Shown one piece after another: positions 41,760-49,847 of a stretch of DNA of 64,000 bases; position 1 is the stretch's first letter, and each line of letters begins with the position of its first letter. Position numbers and translations under genes: made by a program. This DNA is from Candidatus Latescibacterota bacterium (lineage in GTDB: Bacteria; Latescibacterota; UBA2968; UBA8231), in contig JAJDUT010000139.1 of assembly GCA_022826515.1 (NCBI GenBank), forward strand, positions 38,307 through 102,306. The letters are read 5' to 3'. A model generated the notes under the pieces. That model was not told the DNA's origin. It did not search any database and was given only the letters and a program-made list of their open reading frames with translations.

Positions 41760-43646
41760 TCACCACGGCGGGGCCAGACTCGGCTCGTGGACGAAGCGCT
41801 TCATGCCCAGCACGAGCCGGATCTGTGTGCGCGGTGACAGAGCCAGCGCGAACGTCTTGTCGCCTACCGGAACGCGCTGGGATGTCCCGTCAATCTCGAC
41901 CTCGGTGAACTCGTGTTCCCCCATGCCCCCCGCTTGGATCAGCACCTCCCGGCGCTCCGTCGGGCTTACGTTTACCACGGTCAGGTCGGCCCGGTTGTCG
42001 CTCAGTCCCGACACCAGCGCGGCCACGTCGGGCGGAAGTCCCGGACGATGGCGCTGGGCGTCGAAGTAGCGCAGTCTCGTGACCAGCAGGCCCCCGTTGT
42101 AGTGGGGAAGGGGGGCACCTAGGGTGAGCTGCACTAGGCCTTCACAAGTAACGGGATTTCGCTGCTGGAAATAGGCGTCGTTATAGGTGGCGGGGTCTTG
42201 CTCGTCCTGCGCCATAAAGTCGAGGCGCGCCTGCACTTGGGCCAGATTGTGTTCGAGGATCCGCTCTGGATACTCGGGGAACTCGCCGTGCAGATAGGCC
42301 ATCCAGCCCCAGTCGTGCCCGCCCTGATCCTTGGTGTGGTGCCACGAGTTGACGGCGAATGGATCACCCGACCGCTTGCGGGTCCGCTCGAATCGCCGCG
42401 AATCGGACCGGTCCATCGACATGCACCACAGATGGGCGATGTCGGACGGGTACATGGGCATGAACTCGAACCAGCCGTCCTGCTGCAGAGTGGTGCCGTC
42501 TTCCTTGCGGATCGGGTACCACATCCACTCGCCCAGCTCGTAGTTGACCCGCCCGGGATCATCGTACTTGTGGGGCACGTAGAGCTGATCGTCGCGCTCG
42601 ATCCCGCGGGAAATGAGGACATCGATCTGCGACCGCGGAAAGTCCATGTATTCCAGGCGGCGCGTCAGCAGGGCGCAGTTCTGGGCTGCGACCCCCACGG
42701 CCTGTCCCACACTGTGCCAACCGTGGGGCCAGGCCCAGCCGTAGCTAGACCCATACCACTTGCCGTTGGTGTGTTCGCCCACGACACCGGAGAGGCCGAC
42801 GTTGTCGGGCACGATGCCGCCGTTGGCGTCGGCGCGTTCCATCCAGGCCTCGGTGTATTCTAGGACCCAGTCGCGGTACTTTCCGTCCGCCGTCAGCAGG
42901 TAGGCGTTGGCCCCCAAGGTGGTCGCTAGGAGGTTGACCACGGCGTCGCCGCGGCCCATGCGGTCGCGCATGGCTTGGCCCAGCCGCGCGGCCAACTCGG
43001 GATTACCTCGCACCGCGTCGTGATTGGTACATCCCGGCACGTCGTAGAAGGGCAGATTGTACCCCTCATAAGGCCAATGCGGACCCTCCTCGAAGGTCCA
43101 GTAGGCCGGCCCCTTGCTGCCGTTTCTCGCGCAGCGGATGATCCGGTGTTCCGGGTCGTAGTTGGGTGCCTCCGGATCCTCGCCGAGGAACAGCCCGGCG
43201 AAGCGACAGGCCCGCTCGATGTTGGCTCCGTTGGTCGGATCGGCCATGCAGAGCATGTAGAACAGGTAGTTGCCCTCGCCCTGATGGAACCAGTCGTAGC
43301 CCGGCTGGTACTCCCGCACCACCATGGGGTAGCCGTGTCCCGTCCCGTGTTGGCTCATCTGTTCATTGATGACGTCGAATTCCCGCTGGGCGTCGGCTAG
43401 GAACCGGTCGCTGCCGCCGAGCAGGTAGAAGAGCGGCCAGTTGTGGAAGCTCTCGTAGCAGTCATCCAGCGCGTCGATGCTCTGGAAGTCGGGACTGGGG
43501 GGCCAGAGCAGACGCCCATCTGGATGGGTGTACCTTTCGAGCGCCTGTGGAGCGGCGTCCTCGATTGCGTCGAAGAGCTGGCGCTGAAGCAGGGCCCACT
43601 TCGGTGGTGTCTGGGCCGATTCGCGCGCCTCTAGGGAGACTGTCAT
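41760..43646 (-). CDS. Alpha/alpha-toroid-like conserved protein (glycoside hydrolase or lyase-like)
   Basis: A 628-residue protein. ATG 43646 is preceded by a strong ribosome site (GGAAGGAGAG), which excludes the 11 extra codons upstream. Helical segments with aromatic motifs, such as YESFHNWPLFYLLGGSDRFL, GYPMVVREYQPGYDWFHQGEGNYLFYMLCMAD, NGKWYGSSYGWAWPHGWHS and QGGHDWGWMAYLHGEFPEY, resemble the alpha/alpha barrel of polysaccharide-degrading enzymes, and residues about 520-628 form a small beta domain. No signal peptide is seen. The exact family and substrate are unknown. It lies 86 bases downstream of the DUF4432 gene on the same strand. Confidence 0.65.
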   Translation of the reverse strand: MTVSLEARESAQTPPKWALLQRQLFDAIEDAAPQALERYTHPDGRLLWPPSPDFQSIDALDDCYESFHNWPLFYLLGGSDRFLADAQREFDVINEQMSQHGTGHGYPMVVREYQPGYDWFHQGEGNYLFYMLCMADPTNGANIERACRFAGLFLGEDPEAPNYDPEHRIIRCARNGSKGPAYWTFEEGPHWPYEGYNLPFYDVPGCTNHDAVRGNPELAARLGQAMRDRMGRGDAVVNLLATTLGANAYLLTADGKYRDWVLEYTEAWMERADANGGIVPDNVGLSGVVGEHTNGKWYGSSYGWAWPHGWHSVGQAVGVAAQNCALLTRRLEYMDFPRSQIDVLISRGIERDDQLYVPHKYDDPGRVNYELGEWMWYPIRKEDGTTLQQDGWFEFMPMYPSDIAHLWCMSMDRSDSRRFERTRKRSGDPFAVNSWHHTKDQGGHDWGWMAYLHGEFPEYPERILEHNLAQVQARLDFMAQDEQDPATYNDAYFQQRNPVTCEGLVQLTLGAPLPHYNGGLLVTRLRYFDAQRHRPGLPPDVAALVSGLSDNRADLTVVNVSPTERREVLIQAGGMGEHEFTEVEIDGTSQRVPVGDKTFALALSPRTQIRLVLGMKRFVHEPSLAPPW

Positions 43647-43732
43647 GATCACTCTCCTTCCGTTTTGGGCTGGTACCACTCGATGATCAAGGTCGGCGCA
43701 CGGGACGCAATCTCTTATTCCCCAACGAGTCC

Positions 43733-44821
43733 TTACTTGGCCAAGCTCCGCTTGACCTTCCGCTCAAACTCGCGCATCTCGTCCGCCCCGTCTAACACGC
43801 CGATTTCCATGTTGAACTCGCGCACCTCGCCCGGCTCGATGTACTGCAAGGTTCCGTGCTTGCGGTTCCAAGCGCGGCCGAGCACTGAGCAGTTGCCCGG
43901 CTCAATGCCGGTGACGTACGTGCCCTTGTGGAAGTGCTGCCAGTGGTTGACGATGGGGATCTCGCTGTGCTTGAACTGCCAATACAATCCCAAGCCTAAC
44001 TTTTCGTTGAGCAGGCCGATGTGGACGCGCCCTTGGCGGTCGGTGCGGGGCCGATGCACGTACACGTCGTCGTGGGCGCGCGGTTGCGGCCCTTTGGCCA
44101 CAGTGTAGTCTCCGGGGCTGACGGGGTGGTCTGCGGTCCACTCGGTGCTCTCGCGGCTGTGGAGGACGAGGCGGGTTCCTTCGTCGAGGAGGGGGAAGCC
44201 GGGGTTGCAGTGATACACGAACATGAGTGGCGAGCGGTCGGCCGCGAGGTTTTCGATGCGGTCGCGGATGTGGATGCTCCGCTGGCCGAGCACGGTCGAG
44301 ATCTCGCGCGACAGTTCTAAGTTCTCGGCAAAGACCTCGGCTTGGCGCATTTGGCCGCGGATGCGCACGACGTAATCCGCGCCCTCCCAGCCCGCCTCAA
44401 TGCCGACGTTCTTTGCCGGGATGTACGAGAGGCGGCCGTGCAGTGGCATTTCGGCGTTCTCTTCTTCGGGATCGACTTCTGGATGGCCGACAAAGTCGAG
44501 GCCGCAAGAGGTCACCAGCCCGCCGAACCAGCCGCGCCCCCATTTGAAGCCCTCTGGCTCGTAGAAGGCCGGCCCGACGTCTCCGGGCCCGGAGCGGAAG
44601 CACAGCGACTGGCCCTTGTAGTGAGCCGAGGCAATGTCGAGGGCGCGGCCGGGCAAGACGGAAAATCCTAGGCCCGAAGCGTTGAACACGTCGATGAGGT
44701 CAGCGCCGCGCTCGAATCCTTCGCGGCGCTCGGCGCGGCGGGCGTACATGAGCTGGCTGATGTCGCCGACGCGGTTGAGCAGTTGGCGGCGGGTGAAGTT
44801 GCGGCCGAAGAGCTTGGGCAT
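43733..44821 (-). CDS. DUF4432 family protein (aldose-epimerase-like)
   Basis: A 362-residue protein of the DUF4432 family, a branch of the galactose-mutarotase-like superfamily. Supporting stretches: LIDVFNASGLGFSVLPGRALDIASAHYKGQ, FYEPEGFKWGRGWFGGLVTSCGLDFVG, EMPLHGRLSYIPA, MFVYHCNPGFPLLDEGTRL and EIPIVNHWQHFHKGTYVTGIEPGNC, all at the positions where the family is best conserved. The conserved His and Glu residues of the mutarotase fold are likely those in HGR, YHCNPGFP and GIEPGN. It is cytosolic and probably acts on a sugar or sugar phosphate. It is divergent from the ABC transporter genes across a 126-base spacer. Confidence 0.85.
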   Translation of the reverse strand: MPKLFGRNFTRRQLLNRVGDISQLMYARRAERREGFERGADLIDVFNASGLGFSVLPGRALDIASAHYKGQSLCFRSGPGDVGPAFYEPEGFKWGRGWFGGLVTSCGLDFVGHPEVDPEEENAEMPLHGRLSYIPAKNVGIEAGWEGADYVVRIRGQMRQAEVFAENLELSREISTVLGQRSIHIRDRIENLAADRSPLMFVYHCNPGFPLLDEGTRLVLHSRESTEWTADHPVSPGDYTVAKGPQPRAHDDVYVHRPRTDRQGRVHIGLLNEKLGLGLYWQFKHSEIPIVNHWQHFHKGTYVTGIEPGNCSVLGRAWNRKHGTLQYIEPGEVREFNMEIGVLDGADEMREFERKVKRSLAK

Positions 44822-44947
44822 GAGGAACCTCCTATAGCAAGTGCTGAGATGCGGTTTGGACTATCGCAGAAATAGGCTTTGCACGGTAAAACAATACATA
44901 TAGGTTTTGCTTGCCAACCCGAACCCATGAAAAGGAGTATGGAAGGC

Positions 44948-45859
44948 ATGGCTTTTTCAACGGCGGTACAGCTCGAAGATGTGTGGAAGCGCTTCGGCGC
45001 GGTCGAGGCCGTGCGCGGGGTGTCGCTGAGCGTACCTGCGGGGTGTATCTACGGGCTGTTGGGGCCCAACGGCGCGGGTAAGACGACGCTTATCCGCATG
45101 ATTATGAGCATCTTCTTCGCCGACTCCGGGCGCATCGGCCTGCTGGATGGGCAACAGGCTCTCGCGGTCAAGGACCAGCTCGGCTATCTGCCCGAGGAAA
45201 AGGGTCTGTACAAGAAGATGAAGGTCGCCGAGGTGATGATTTATTTCGCGCGACTCAAGGGAGTTGCCGCAGATGCGGCACAGCAGCGGGCCGCCGAGTT
45301 GTTGCAGCGCTATGGCCTCGGCGACTATCAGGAGCGGCGCTGCGAGGTGCTCTCCAAGGGCATGGAGCAAAAGGTGCAATTGCTCTCAGCGCTGATCCAC
45401 GAGCCTGAACTGGTCATTCTCGACGAGCCTTTTTCCGGGCTGGACCCGGTCAATCGCGATCTGATGCGGGACGTCATTTTGCAGATGCGCCGCGATGGCA
45501 AGACGGTGATTTTCTCTACCCACCTGATGGAGCAGGCCGAGCAGCTATGCGACTTCGTCGCGCTGATCAACAAGGGGCAGAAGGTCGTCGATGGCCCGTT
45601 GGGCCAAGTGCTCGCCAGCGGGGGACACGCCGCAGTGCTCGACTACGATGGCGACGGGCATCTGCTGCGCGACCTGCCGGGCGTGACCCGGGTGAACGAC
45701 TCGGGCAAGCGGGCCGAGCTTTTTCTGGCCGAGGACGCGGACTCGCAAGCGCTGTTGGCCGCGCTCGTCCCCAAGGTGCAGATACGAGGTTTTGCCCTGC
45801 GCACGGCCTCATTGCACGAGATCTTCATCCGCGCCATAGGGGAGACCGACGATGCGTAA
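44948..45859 (+). CDS. ABC transporter ATP-binding protein (NatA-like)
   Basis: A 303-residue ATPase. Walker A is GPNGAGKTT (residues about 37-45), the Q-loop lies in DQLGYLPEEKGLYKKM, the signature is LSKGMEQKVQLLSAL, Walker B is LVILDEPFSGLDP, and the H-switch is in IFSTHLMEQAEQ. A C-terminal region of about 90 residues with DYDGDG follows, as in NatA/DUF4162-type proteins. The start at 44948 is chosen because AAAGGAG lies ten bases upstream; ATG codons at 44927 and 44939 are alternatives. It overlaps the permease gene by 8 bases and forms a two-component exporter with it. Substrate (sodium, drug or peptide) is not evident. Confidence 0.9.
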   Translation: MAFSTAVQLEDVWKRFGAVEAVRGVSLSVPAGCIYGLLGPNGAGKTTLIRMIMSIFFADSGRIGLLDGQQALAVKDQLGYLPEEKGLYKKMKVAEVMIYFARLKGVAADAAQQRAAELLQRYGLGDYQERRCEVLSKGMEQKVQLLSALIHEPELVILDEPFSGLDPVNRDLMRDVILQMRRDGKTVIFSTHLMEQAEQLCDFVALINKGQKVVDGPLGQVLASGGHAAVLDYDGDGHLLRDLPGVTRVNDSGKRAELFLAEDADSQALLAALVPKVQIRGFALRTASLHEIFIRAIGETDDA

Positions 45860-47378
45860 AATTGCTTTAGTTGCGCGGCGCGAATACGCGGAGCACGTCC
45901 GCACCAAGGGGTTTTGGATTGGCGTCTTGGCCTTTCCACTCATCCTCGCGTTGAGCGTTGTGGTGCCTGTGCTGTTGAGCGGAACCAAACAGGCGCGCAC
46001 CTATGCTGTGATCGACCATTCGGGTTTTGTGCTACAGGAGGTGGAGAAGAGTATTTTGGCCGAAGATCTGGGCATCGTGCTGCGGGATGCGGCGGAGCGC
46101 TATCGCGATGGCGGTCGAGCTTGGGAGCGCTTGCCGGATGCGGTCCGGGCCGCCGCGAAGGGCTACGTGAGCTTGGACGAAGCGGAGCGGCCGGCGCTGA
46201 TTCAGGACCTCGCTGCGGGCGAAGACGAGGTCGCGGCTGGCCTCGTCGAGTGGTGGCAGCAGGTGTCGGCTGAGGAGTTAGAGGGCCTCGACTTGGAACT
46301 CTCGCGCAGCCGCTATGCTCGGGTGGAGGTCGGCGACGATCCGCCAGCCGCACTCAATCGCATGGTGAACGACGGCTCGCTCTTTGCGTACTTCGTCATC
46401 TCCCCAGATCCAGTCGCCAGCGACGAGGGATGCAAATACATCTCTTTGAACCTAACCGATCAGGACTTGCGCCGTTGGTTTGCCGACCAAGCGTTCCAAG
46501 TGGTGCGGGCGCGGCGCATTGAACAGGCGGGCCTCGACGCGGAGACGAGCGACTGGTTGCAGACCCCAGTGCATTTTGCGGAGCGCAAGGTCGATAAGCG
46601 CGGCGACGAGGCCGAGGTTTCCACAGTCGATAGGGTCCAGCAGTGGGCCGTCGTACCGTTCGTCTATCTATTGTGGATGGCGATATTTATCAACGCGCAG
46701 ACGCTTATGACCAATACTGTGGAGGAGAAGTCGTCGCGCCTCATCGAAGTGCTGCTGTCTGCGCTCTCGCCCTTTGAGCTGATGGCTGGCAAGATCGCCG
46801 GCACGGCCGCGGTTGGGCTGACCTTGGTCTTTACGTGGGTCGCGTGCGTTGTGGTGGGGGTGGTAGTCGCGCCAGTCGCGATGGGGGACGATGTGGCCTC
46901 CATCGTCGGCATTGCCAGCACGCCGCTGTATTTGTGGTCCTTTGTTTTTTACTTCTTAGCTGGCTTTCTGCTGTACGCCTGCCTGCTGGTGGGAGCCGGC
47001 TCGCTGTGCAATAGCTTGAAAGACGCGCAGAGCCTGATGTTGCCGCTCCTCGTACCGCTGATCGTGCCGTTGCTCACCATGATACCCATCACTCAAGACC
47101 CCAACGGCACCTTGGCGCGGGTTATGTCCTACATCCCGCTCTTCACCCCTTTTGTCATGATGAATCGGGCCGCTGGCTCACTGCCGCTGTGGGAGTATTT
47201 GGCGACCACAGTGCTGCTTCTTTTGTCCATCTATTTCGCAGTGCGAGGGGCGGGCAAGGTATTTCGCATCGGCATCTTGATGACGGGCAAGCCGCCGCGC
47301 TTGGGAGAGGTCATGCGCTGGTTGACGGCCAAAGAAGACATCAGCCCGGCGGAGCGCGAAGCGGACCAGGTCAGTTGA
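45852..47378 (+). CDS. ABC-2 type permease (NatB-like)
   Basis: A 508-residue permease partner of the ATPase encoded just upstream. The N-terminus MRKIALVARREYAEHVRTKGFWIGVLAFPLILALSVVVPVLL gives the first membrane helix. A large extracytoplasmic domain of about 220 residues follows, then five helices near 270-450 that include VPFVYLLWMAIFINAQTLM. Motifs TVEEKSSRLIEVLLSALSPFELMAGKIAGTA and PLLVPLIVPLLTMIPI are typical of the NatB/YhaP family. It overlaps the ATPase gene by 8 bases and the convergent SirB1-like gene by 8 bases at its 3' end. Confidence 0.9.
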   Translation: MRKIALVARREYAEHVRTKGFWIGVLAFPLILALSVVVPVLLSGTKQARTYAVIDHSGFVLQEVEKSILAEDLGIVLRDAAERYRDGGRAWERLPDAVRAAAKGYVSLDEAERPALIQDLAAGEDEVAAGLVEWWQQVSAEELEGLDLELSRSRYARVEVGDDPPAALNRMVNDGSLFAYFVISPDPVASDEGCKYISLNLTDQDLRRWFADQAFQVVRARRIEQAGLDAETSDWLQTPVHFAERKVDKRGDEAEVSTVDRVQQWAVVPFVYLLWMAIFINAQTLMTNTVEEKSSRLIEVLLSALSPFELMAGKIAGTAAVGLTLVFTWVACVVVGVVVAPVAMGDDVASIVGIASTPLYLWSFVFYFLAGFLLYACLLVGAGSLCNSLKDAQSLMLPLLVPLIVPLLTMIPITQDPNGTLARVMSYIPLFTPFVMMNRAAGSLPLWEYLATTVLLLLSIYFAVRGAGKVFRIGILMTGKPPRLGEVMRWLTAKEDISPAEREADQVS

Positions 47379-48210
47379 GCGGGATCAGGCGATTAGCAAG
47401 AACGCGGATGTTGTGCTCGATAGTGGAAGCGTCCGGGGCGTCGCCGGCTTGGCGGAGGTACTCGTTAAAAGCCTCAATGGCCTTGAGGTACTCGCGGGTG
47501 TGGTGGTAGAGGAAGCCGAGGTCGCGGTGGTTTTCGGCTTCGGCCGGTAGTAGATAGGCGATTTTCTCGGCCCAGCGGATGGCGGTGGAAAACTCGCGGG
47601 CTTGGAAGTGGAGGCGTTTGAGGTTGCGGAGCATGCGCGCTAAGATGTGCAACGACGAGGTCGGCTCGATGAACTCGGGGGCCAGTTTGAGACGACGGCC
47701 CTCAATGACCGGCAGCCGCTCGTCCAAGGACTTGCCATCGACAAAAGCGCCGTCGGCAAAGGGATCGACGAAGAACGGCTCGTCGCCTTGAGTACTGCGC
47801 ACGAGGAAGTGATGCGGAAAGTTGACTCCTGCGAGGGGGAAGGACAGCCGCTTGCCCAGCTCTAGATAGACGACCGCGAGGGTGATGGGAATGCCGAGGC
47901 GGCGGTCGAGGACCTCGTTGAGGTAGCTGTTGCGGGGGTCGTCGTAGTGGGCGCGGTTGCCGCGGAAGCCGAGGTCGCCGAACACGTATTGGCTCAGGTT
48001 AGCTAGAGAGGTGGATAGGGAGTCGGCCGCGGCATAGCGGGTGCGAAAGTCCTCGCTCAGGGCGTCGAGTTGCCGCAGGTAGTGTTCGATATCGAGGTCG
48101 GGATAGGCTTGCAGGGCGATGAGTAAGGCCCCGCGGGCGAGGTCGATATCGCCGGAGGAGTTACGTGCCTTTTGGACGAGCGCGAAGAAAGGGTCGGAAG
48201 GCCGTGGACG
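47371..48210 (-). CDS. SirB1-like transglutaminase-fold protein
   Basis: A 279-residue protein of the SirB1/Transglut_core2 family. The core is recognised from NSYLNEVLDRRLGIPITLAVVYLELGKRLSFPLAGVNFPHHFLVR (about residues 90-135) and FFVDPFADGAFVDGKSLDERL, followed by TPR-like helices to the C-terminus (FSTAIRWAEKIAYLLPAEAENHRDLGFLYHHTREYLKAIEAFNEYL). The transglutaminase-type His is retained (PHHF) and the nucleophile Cys is replaced, as in many family members. I start it at ATG 48210; TTG 48255 would overlap the upstream gene by 25 bases. Function is unknown; the name comes from a sporulation- and invasion-linked homologue. It lies 20 bases after the desaturase gene. Confidence 0.85.
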   Translation of the reverse strand, partial: RPRPSDPFFALVQKARNSSGDIDLARGALLIALQAYPDLDIEHYLRQLDALSEDFRTRYAAADSLSTSLANLSQYVFGDLGFRGNRAHYDDPRNSYLNEVLDRRLGIPITLAVVYLELGKRLSFPLAGVNFPHHFLVRSTQGDEPFFVDPFADGAFVDGKSLDERLPVIEGRRLKLAPEFIEPTSSLHILARMLRNLKRLHFQAREFSTAIRWAEKIAYLLPAEAENHRDLGFLYHHTREYLKAIEAFNEYLRQAGDAPDASTIEHNIRVLANRLIPLN

Positions 48211-48230
48211 CATAAAAGCTGCGGCCCCGG

Positions 48231-49223
48231 TTAGACGCTGCGGTTGTGGATCCAACTAAACCGCAGCGGTGCGGTGTGCTGCTGTAGTCGTCGCTCGTTG
48301 CGCTCGGCCAGCTTGGCGTAGCGCGGCCCGAGCGAGCACAAGTAGTCTTGGGCGGCGGCCGCTTCGCCGGTGAGGCCGCAGAGCGAATCCAATTCCCACT
48401 GGCGTATTAGGTGCTGGATGATTTCGGCGTAGTGCTTGGCCGTGTACACCCCGAGCCGCTGGGCTACTATTGAGAAGTGTTCAAAGAGGTCGGGATCTTG
48501 CCCATCGGTCATCAGGTGAGCGGGCATTACTACTTGGCGTTTCATCAGGTCGCGGAAGGCCAGTATTGCGCCGGTGGGATCTAGCTCGAAAATTTTCTTA
48601 ATAAAGTTCGTGTACGCTTTTTCGTGGCGGGCCTCGTCGCCGGCCACCACGCCACAGATGGTCTTGAGGTGCGCATCGCCGGCCTTTTGCGCCAAGCGGG
48701 CCACGTTGCTGTGGGAGATGCGGGTCGCCCGCTCTTGGAAGGACGTATAGACAAAACCTTTGTAGGGGTCTTGGGCAGCCTGCGGGTTGAAGCCATTGCG
48801 CAGCAGGTATTGGATCGTCGTCTCGATGGCGCGCATATCGACGCGGCCGGTGAGGAAGAGGTATTTGTTGAGTAGGTCGCCGTGGCGGTTTTCCTCGGCC
48901 GTCCAACCGCGCGACCACTGGGCCCACGGGCTGGGGTCCGTGCCGGTGGTGTCCGACACGCCTTCAAAGCTGTTGAGCAAGGTCTGATAGGTGGGCAGGG
49001 CTTCCTCGGTGATCATGTCGCCGACGAGGACGACGAGGACATCGTCGGGAAGCGCTTGGGCGCGGGTGCGGAATTCGCGGATGGAGTCTTCCCAGTTTTC
49101 CGCGCCCACATTGGGGAGAAAATCGTCGGGCTGCCAACTATCCTCTACGGATTTGAGCAACTTGAGTTGGCCCCTGACAAAATCCTCCATGCTCGCAATG
49201 ACTTCTCTCTTGTGCGGATTCAA
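48231..49223 (-). CDS. Acyl-ACP desaturase (ferritin-like di-iron)
   Basis: A 330-residue di-iron fatty acid desaturase of the stearoyl-ACP type, which introduces a cis double bond into acyl carrier protein-bound acyl chains with electrons from ferredoxin. The two E-x-x-H iron motifs are evident as AEENRHGDLL (about residues 109-118) and GDEARHEKAY (about 196-205), with further Glu ligands upstream in DMITEEALPTYQ. Length matches bacterial members. The start is TTG 49223, since GGAGA lies upstream at good spacing; ATG 49190 is an alternative. A terminator-like hairpin lies 24 bases before it. Membrane lipid adjustment beside an envelope-stress operon is a sensible context. Confidence 0.9.
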   Translation of the reverse strand: MNPHKREVIASMEDFVRGQLKLLKSVEDSWQPDDFLPNVGAENWEDSIREFRTRAQALPDDVLVVLVGDMITEEALPTYQTLLNSFEGVSDTTGTDPSPWAQWSRGWTAEENRHGDLLNKYLFLTGRVDMRAIETTIQYLLRNGFNPQAAQDPYKGFVYTSFQERATRISHSNVARLAQKAGDAHLKTICGVVAGDEARHEKAYTNFIKKIFELDPTGAILAFRDLMKRQVVMPAHLMTDGQDPDLFEHFSIVAQRLGVYTAKHYAEIIQHLIRQWELDSLCGLTGEAAAAQDYLCSLGPRYAKLAERNERRLQQHTAPLRFSWIHNRSV

Positions 49224-49246
49224 CTGAGTTTCTCCATCACTAAGTG

Positions 49247-49272
49247 ATAAAAAAATACCCTAACCGGGTATT
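49247..49272 (-). promoter_or_regulatory. Terminator-like hairpin in the desaturase leader
   Basis: On the minus strand a 7-bp perfect stem (AATACCC/GGGTATT, plus-strand 49254-49272, loop of 5) runs into seven T (complement of 49249-49255), ending about 25 bases before the desaturase start. A second small palindrome (ATCACTAAGTGAT, 49236-49248) follows. No minus-strand gene precedes it, so a transcription attenuator for the desaturase is likely. Confidence 0.55.
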
Positions 49273-49469
49273 CGGGCGGCATGGTTTTTGTAAACGTACA
49301 TATTCAATATAAGACAAAATGTACAAGTTGAGCTATGGATTCAAGCGGTTTTTCCTCGGTGAGCCTTTGTCGAAGCAAGAAAAGAGTATTTTGTAAAACA
49401 TTTGTTTTGTATATAGAACATTTGGAATATAACGTAAACATACTCTTTTAGCCCGTCAACGCGTACTGC
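49273..49469. other. AT-rich non-coding spacer
   Basis: About 200 bases, much richer in A and T than the genes around it, without a credible reading frame. It contains AAAACATTTGTTTT (a 6-bp inverted repeat with a 2-base centre) near 49396-49409. This is probably divergent promoter space for the desaturase and the psp-like operon; no clear sigma-70 boxes are seen. Confidence 0.5.
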
Positions 49470-49503
49470 TGGCGGTTCGCGCCAAAAGTGGCGCAGGCCG
49501 CCA
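49470..49503. promoter_or_regulatory. Interrupted palindrome, candidate upstream activator site
   Basis: The 34 bases read TGGCGG-3-GCGCCA-4-TGGCGC-3-CCGCCA, so an inner 6-bp and an outer 6-bp inverted repeat share one centre near 49486.5. The centre lies about 120 bases before the transcription start predicted from the sigma-54 site at 49583, the usual place for enhancer-binding proteins. The right half can alternatively pair with GGGCGG at 49511-49516, which is followed by five T, so a terminator is the competing reading. Confidence 0.55.
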
Positions 49504-49582
49504 TAAACGCGGGCGGTTTTTACATAGCTATTAAGATCCTATCTACTTGTTTTGCAAATAAGTTGTGAATCATGCAAAACAA

Positions 49583-49598
49583 CGGCACGCCCTTTGCT
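49583..49598 (+). promoter_or_regulatory. Sigma-54 (-24/-12) promoter of the psp-like operon
   Basis: CGGCACGCCCTTTGCT matches the consensus TGGCACG-N4-TTGCW at all but the first base, with the diagnostic GG (49584-49585) and GC (49596-49597) exactly ten bases apart. It precedes the small helix-turn-helix gene by about 45 bases. Transcription would start near 49608. Confidence 0.75.
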
Positions 49599-49642
49599 AA
49601 TAAACGGGGTAAATCCCTTACCCCAACAAGGAGGATACCTTG

Positions 49643-49837
49643 GTGAACAAAGGATTTAGCAGGGAGCAGATCGAGCGCGTCGCGCGGATGTACAAATGCA
49701 ATCAGGACGCCAGCCGGGCGCTGGGGATCACGATTCGCAGCTTTAGCCGGCTCTGCCGCAAATACGAGATTGAATCGCCTTTTGCGCGGCGACAGCGGCA
49801 GCGCGGTCAGGCAACCCAAAGCACTAACTTTGAATAG
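49643..49837 (+). CDS. Stand-alone Fis-type helix-turn-helix protein
   Basis: A 64-residue basic protein. The stretch IERVARMYKCNQDASRALGITIRSFSRLCRKYEIESP resembles the Fis/NtrC-type DNA-binding domain at the C-terminus of sigma-54 activators (helix, turn at ALGIT, recognition helix RSFSRLCRKYEI). There is no AAA+ or receiver domain, so it cannot open sigma-54 promoters by itself. GTG 49643 lies eight bases after AAGGAGG; TTG 49640 is the alternative. It is the first gene behind the sigma-54 site, 10 bases before pspA. It may bind the palindrome at 49470-49503 as an autoregulator or a partner of an activator encoded elsewhere; this is inference. Confidence 0.7.
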   Translation: MNKGFSREQIERVARMYKCNQDASRALGITIRSFSRLCRKYEIESPFARRQRQRGQATQSTNFE

Positions 49838-49847
49838 GAGGCATATC

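Noticed and set aside
44833..44880. TATAGCAAG near the DUF4432 start as another copy of the 8860-8955 element
   Set aside because: Only nine bases match one terminal repeat; neither the core nor the second terminal repeat is present.
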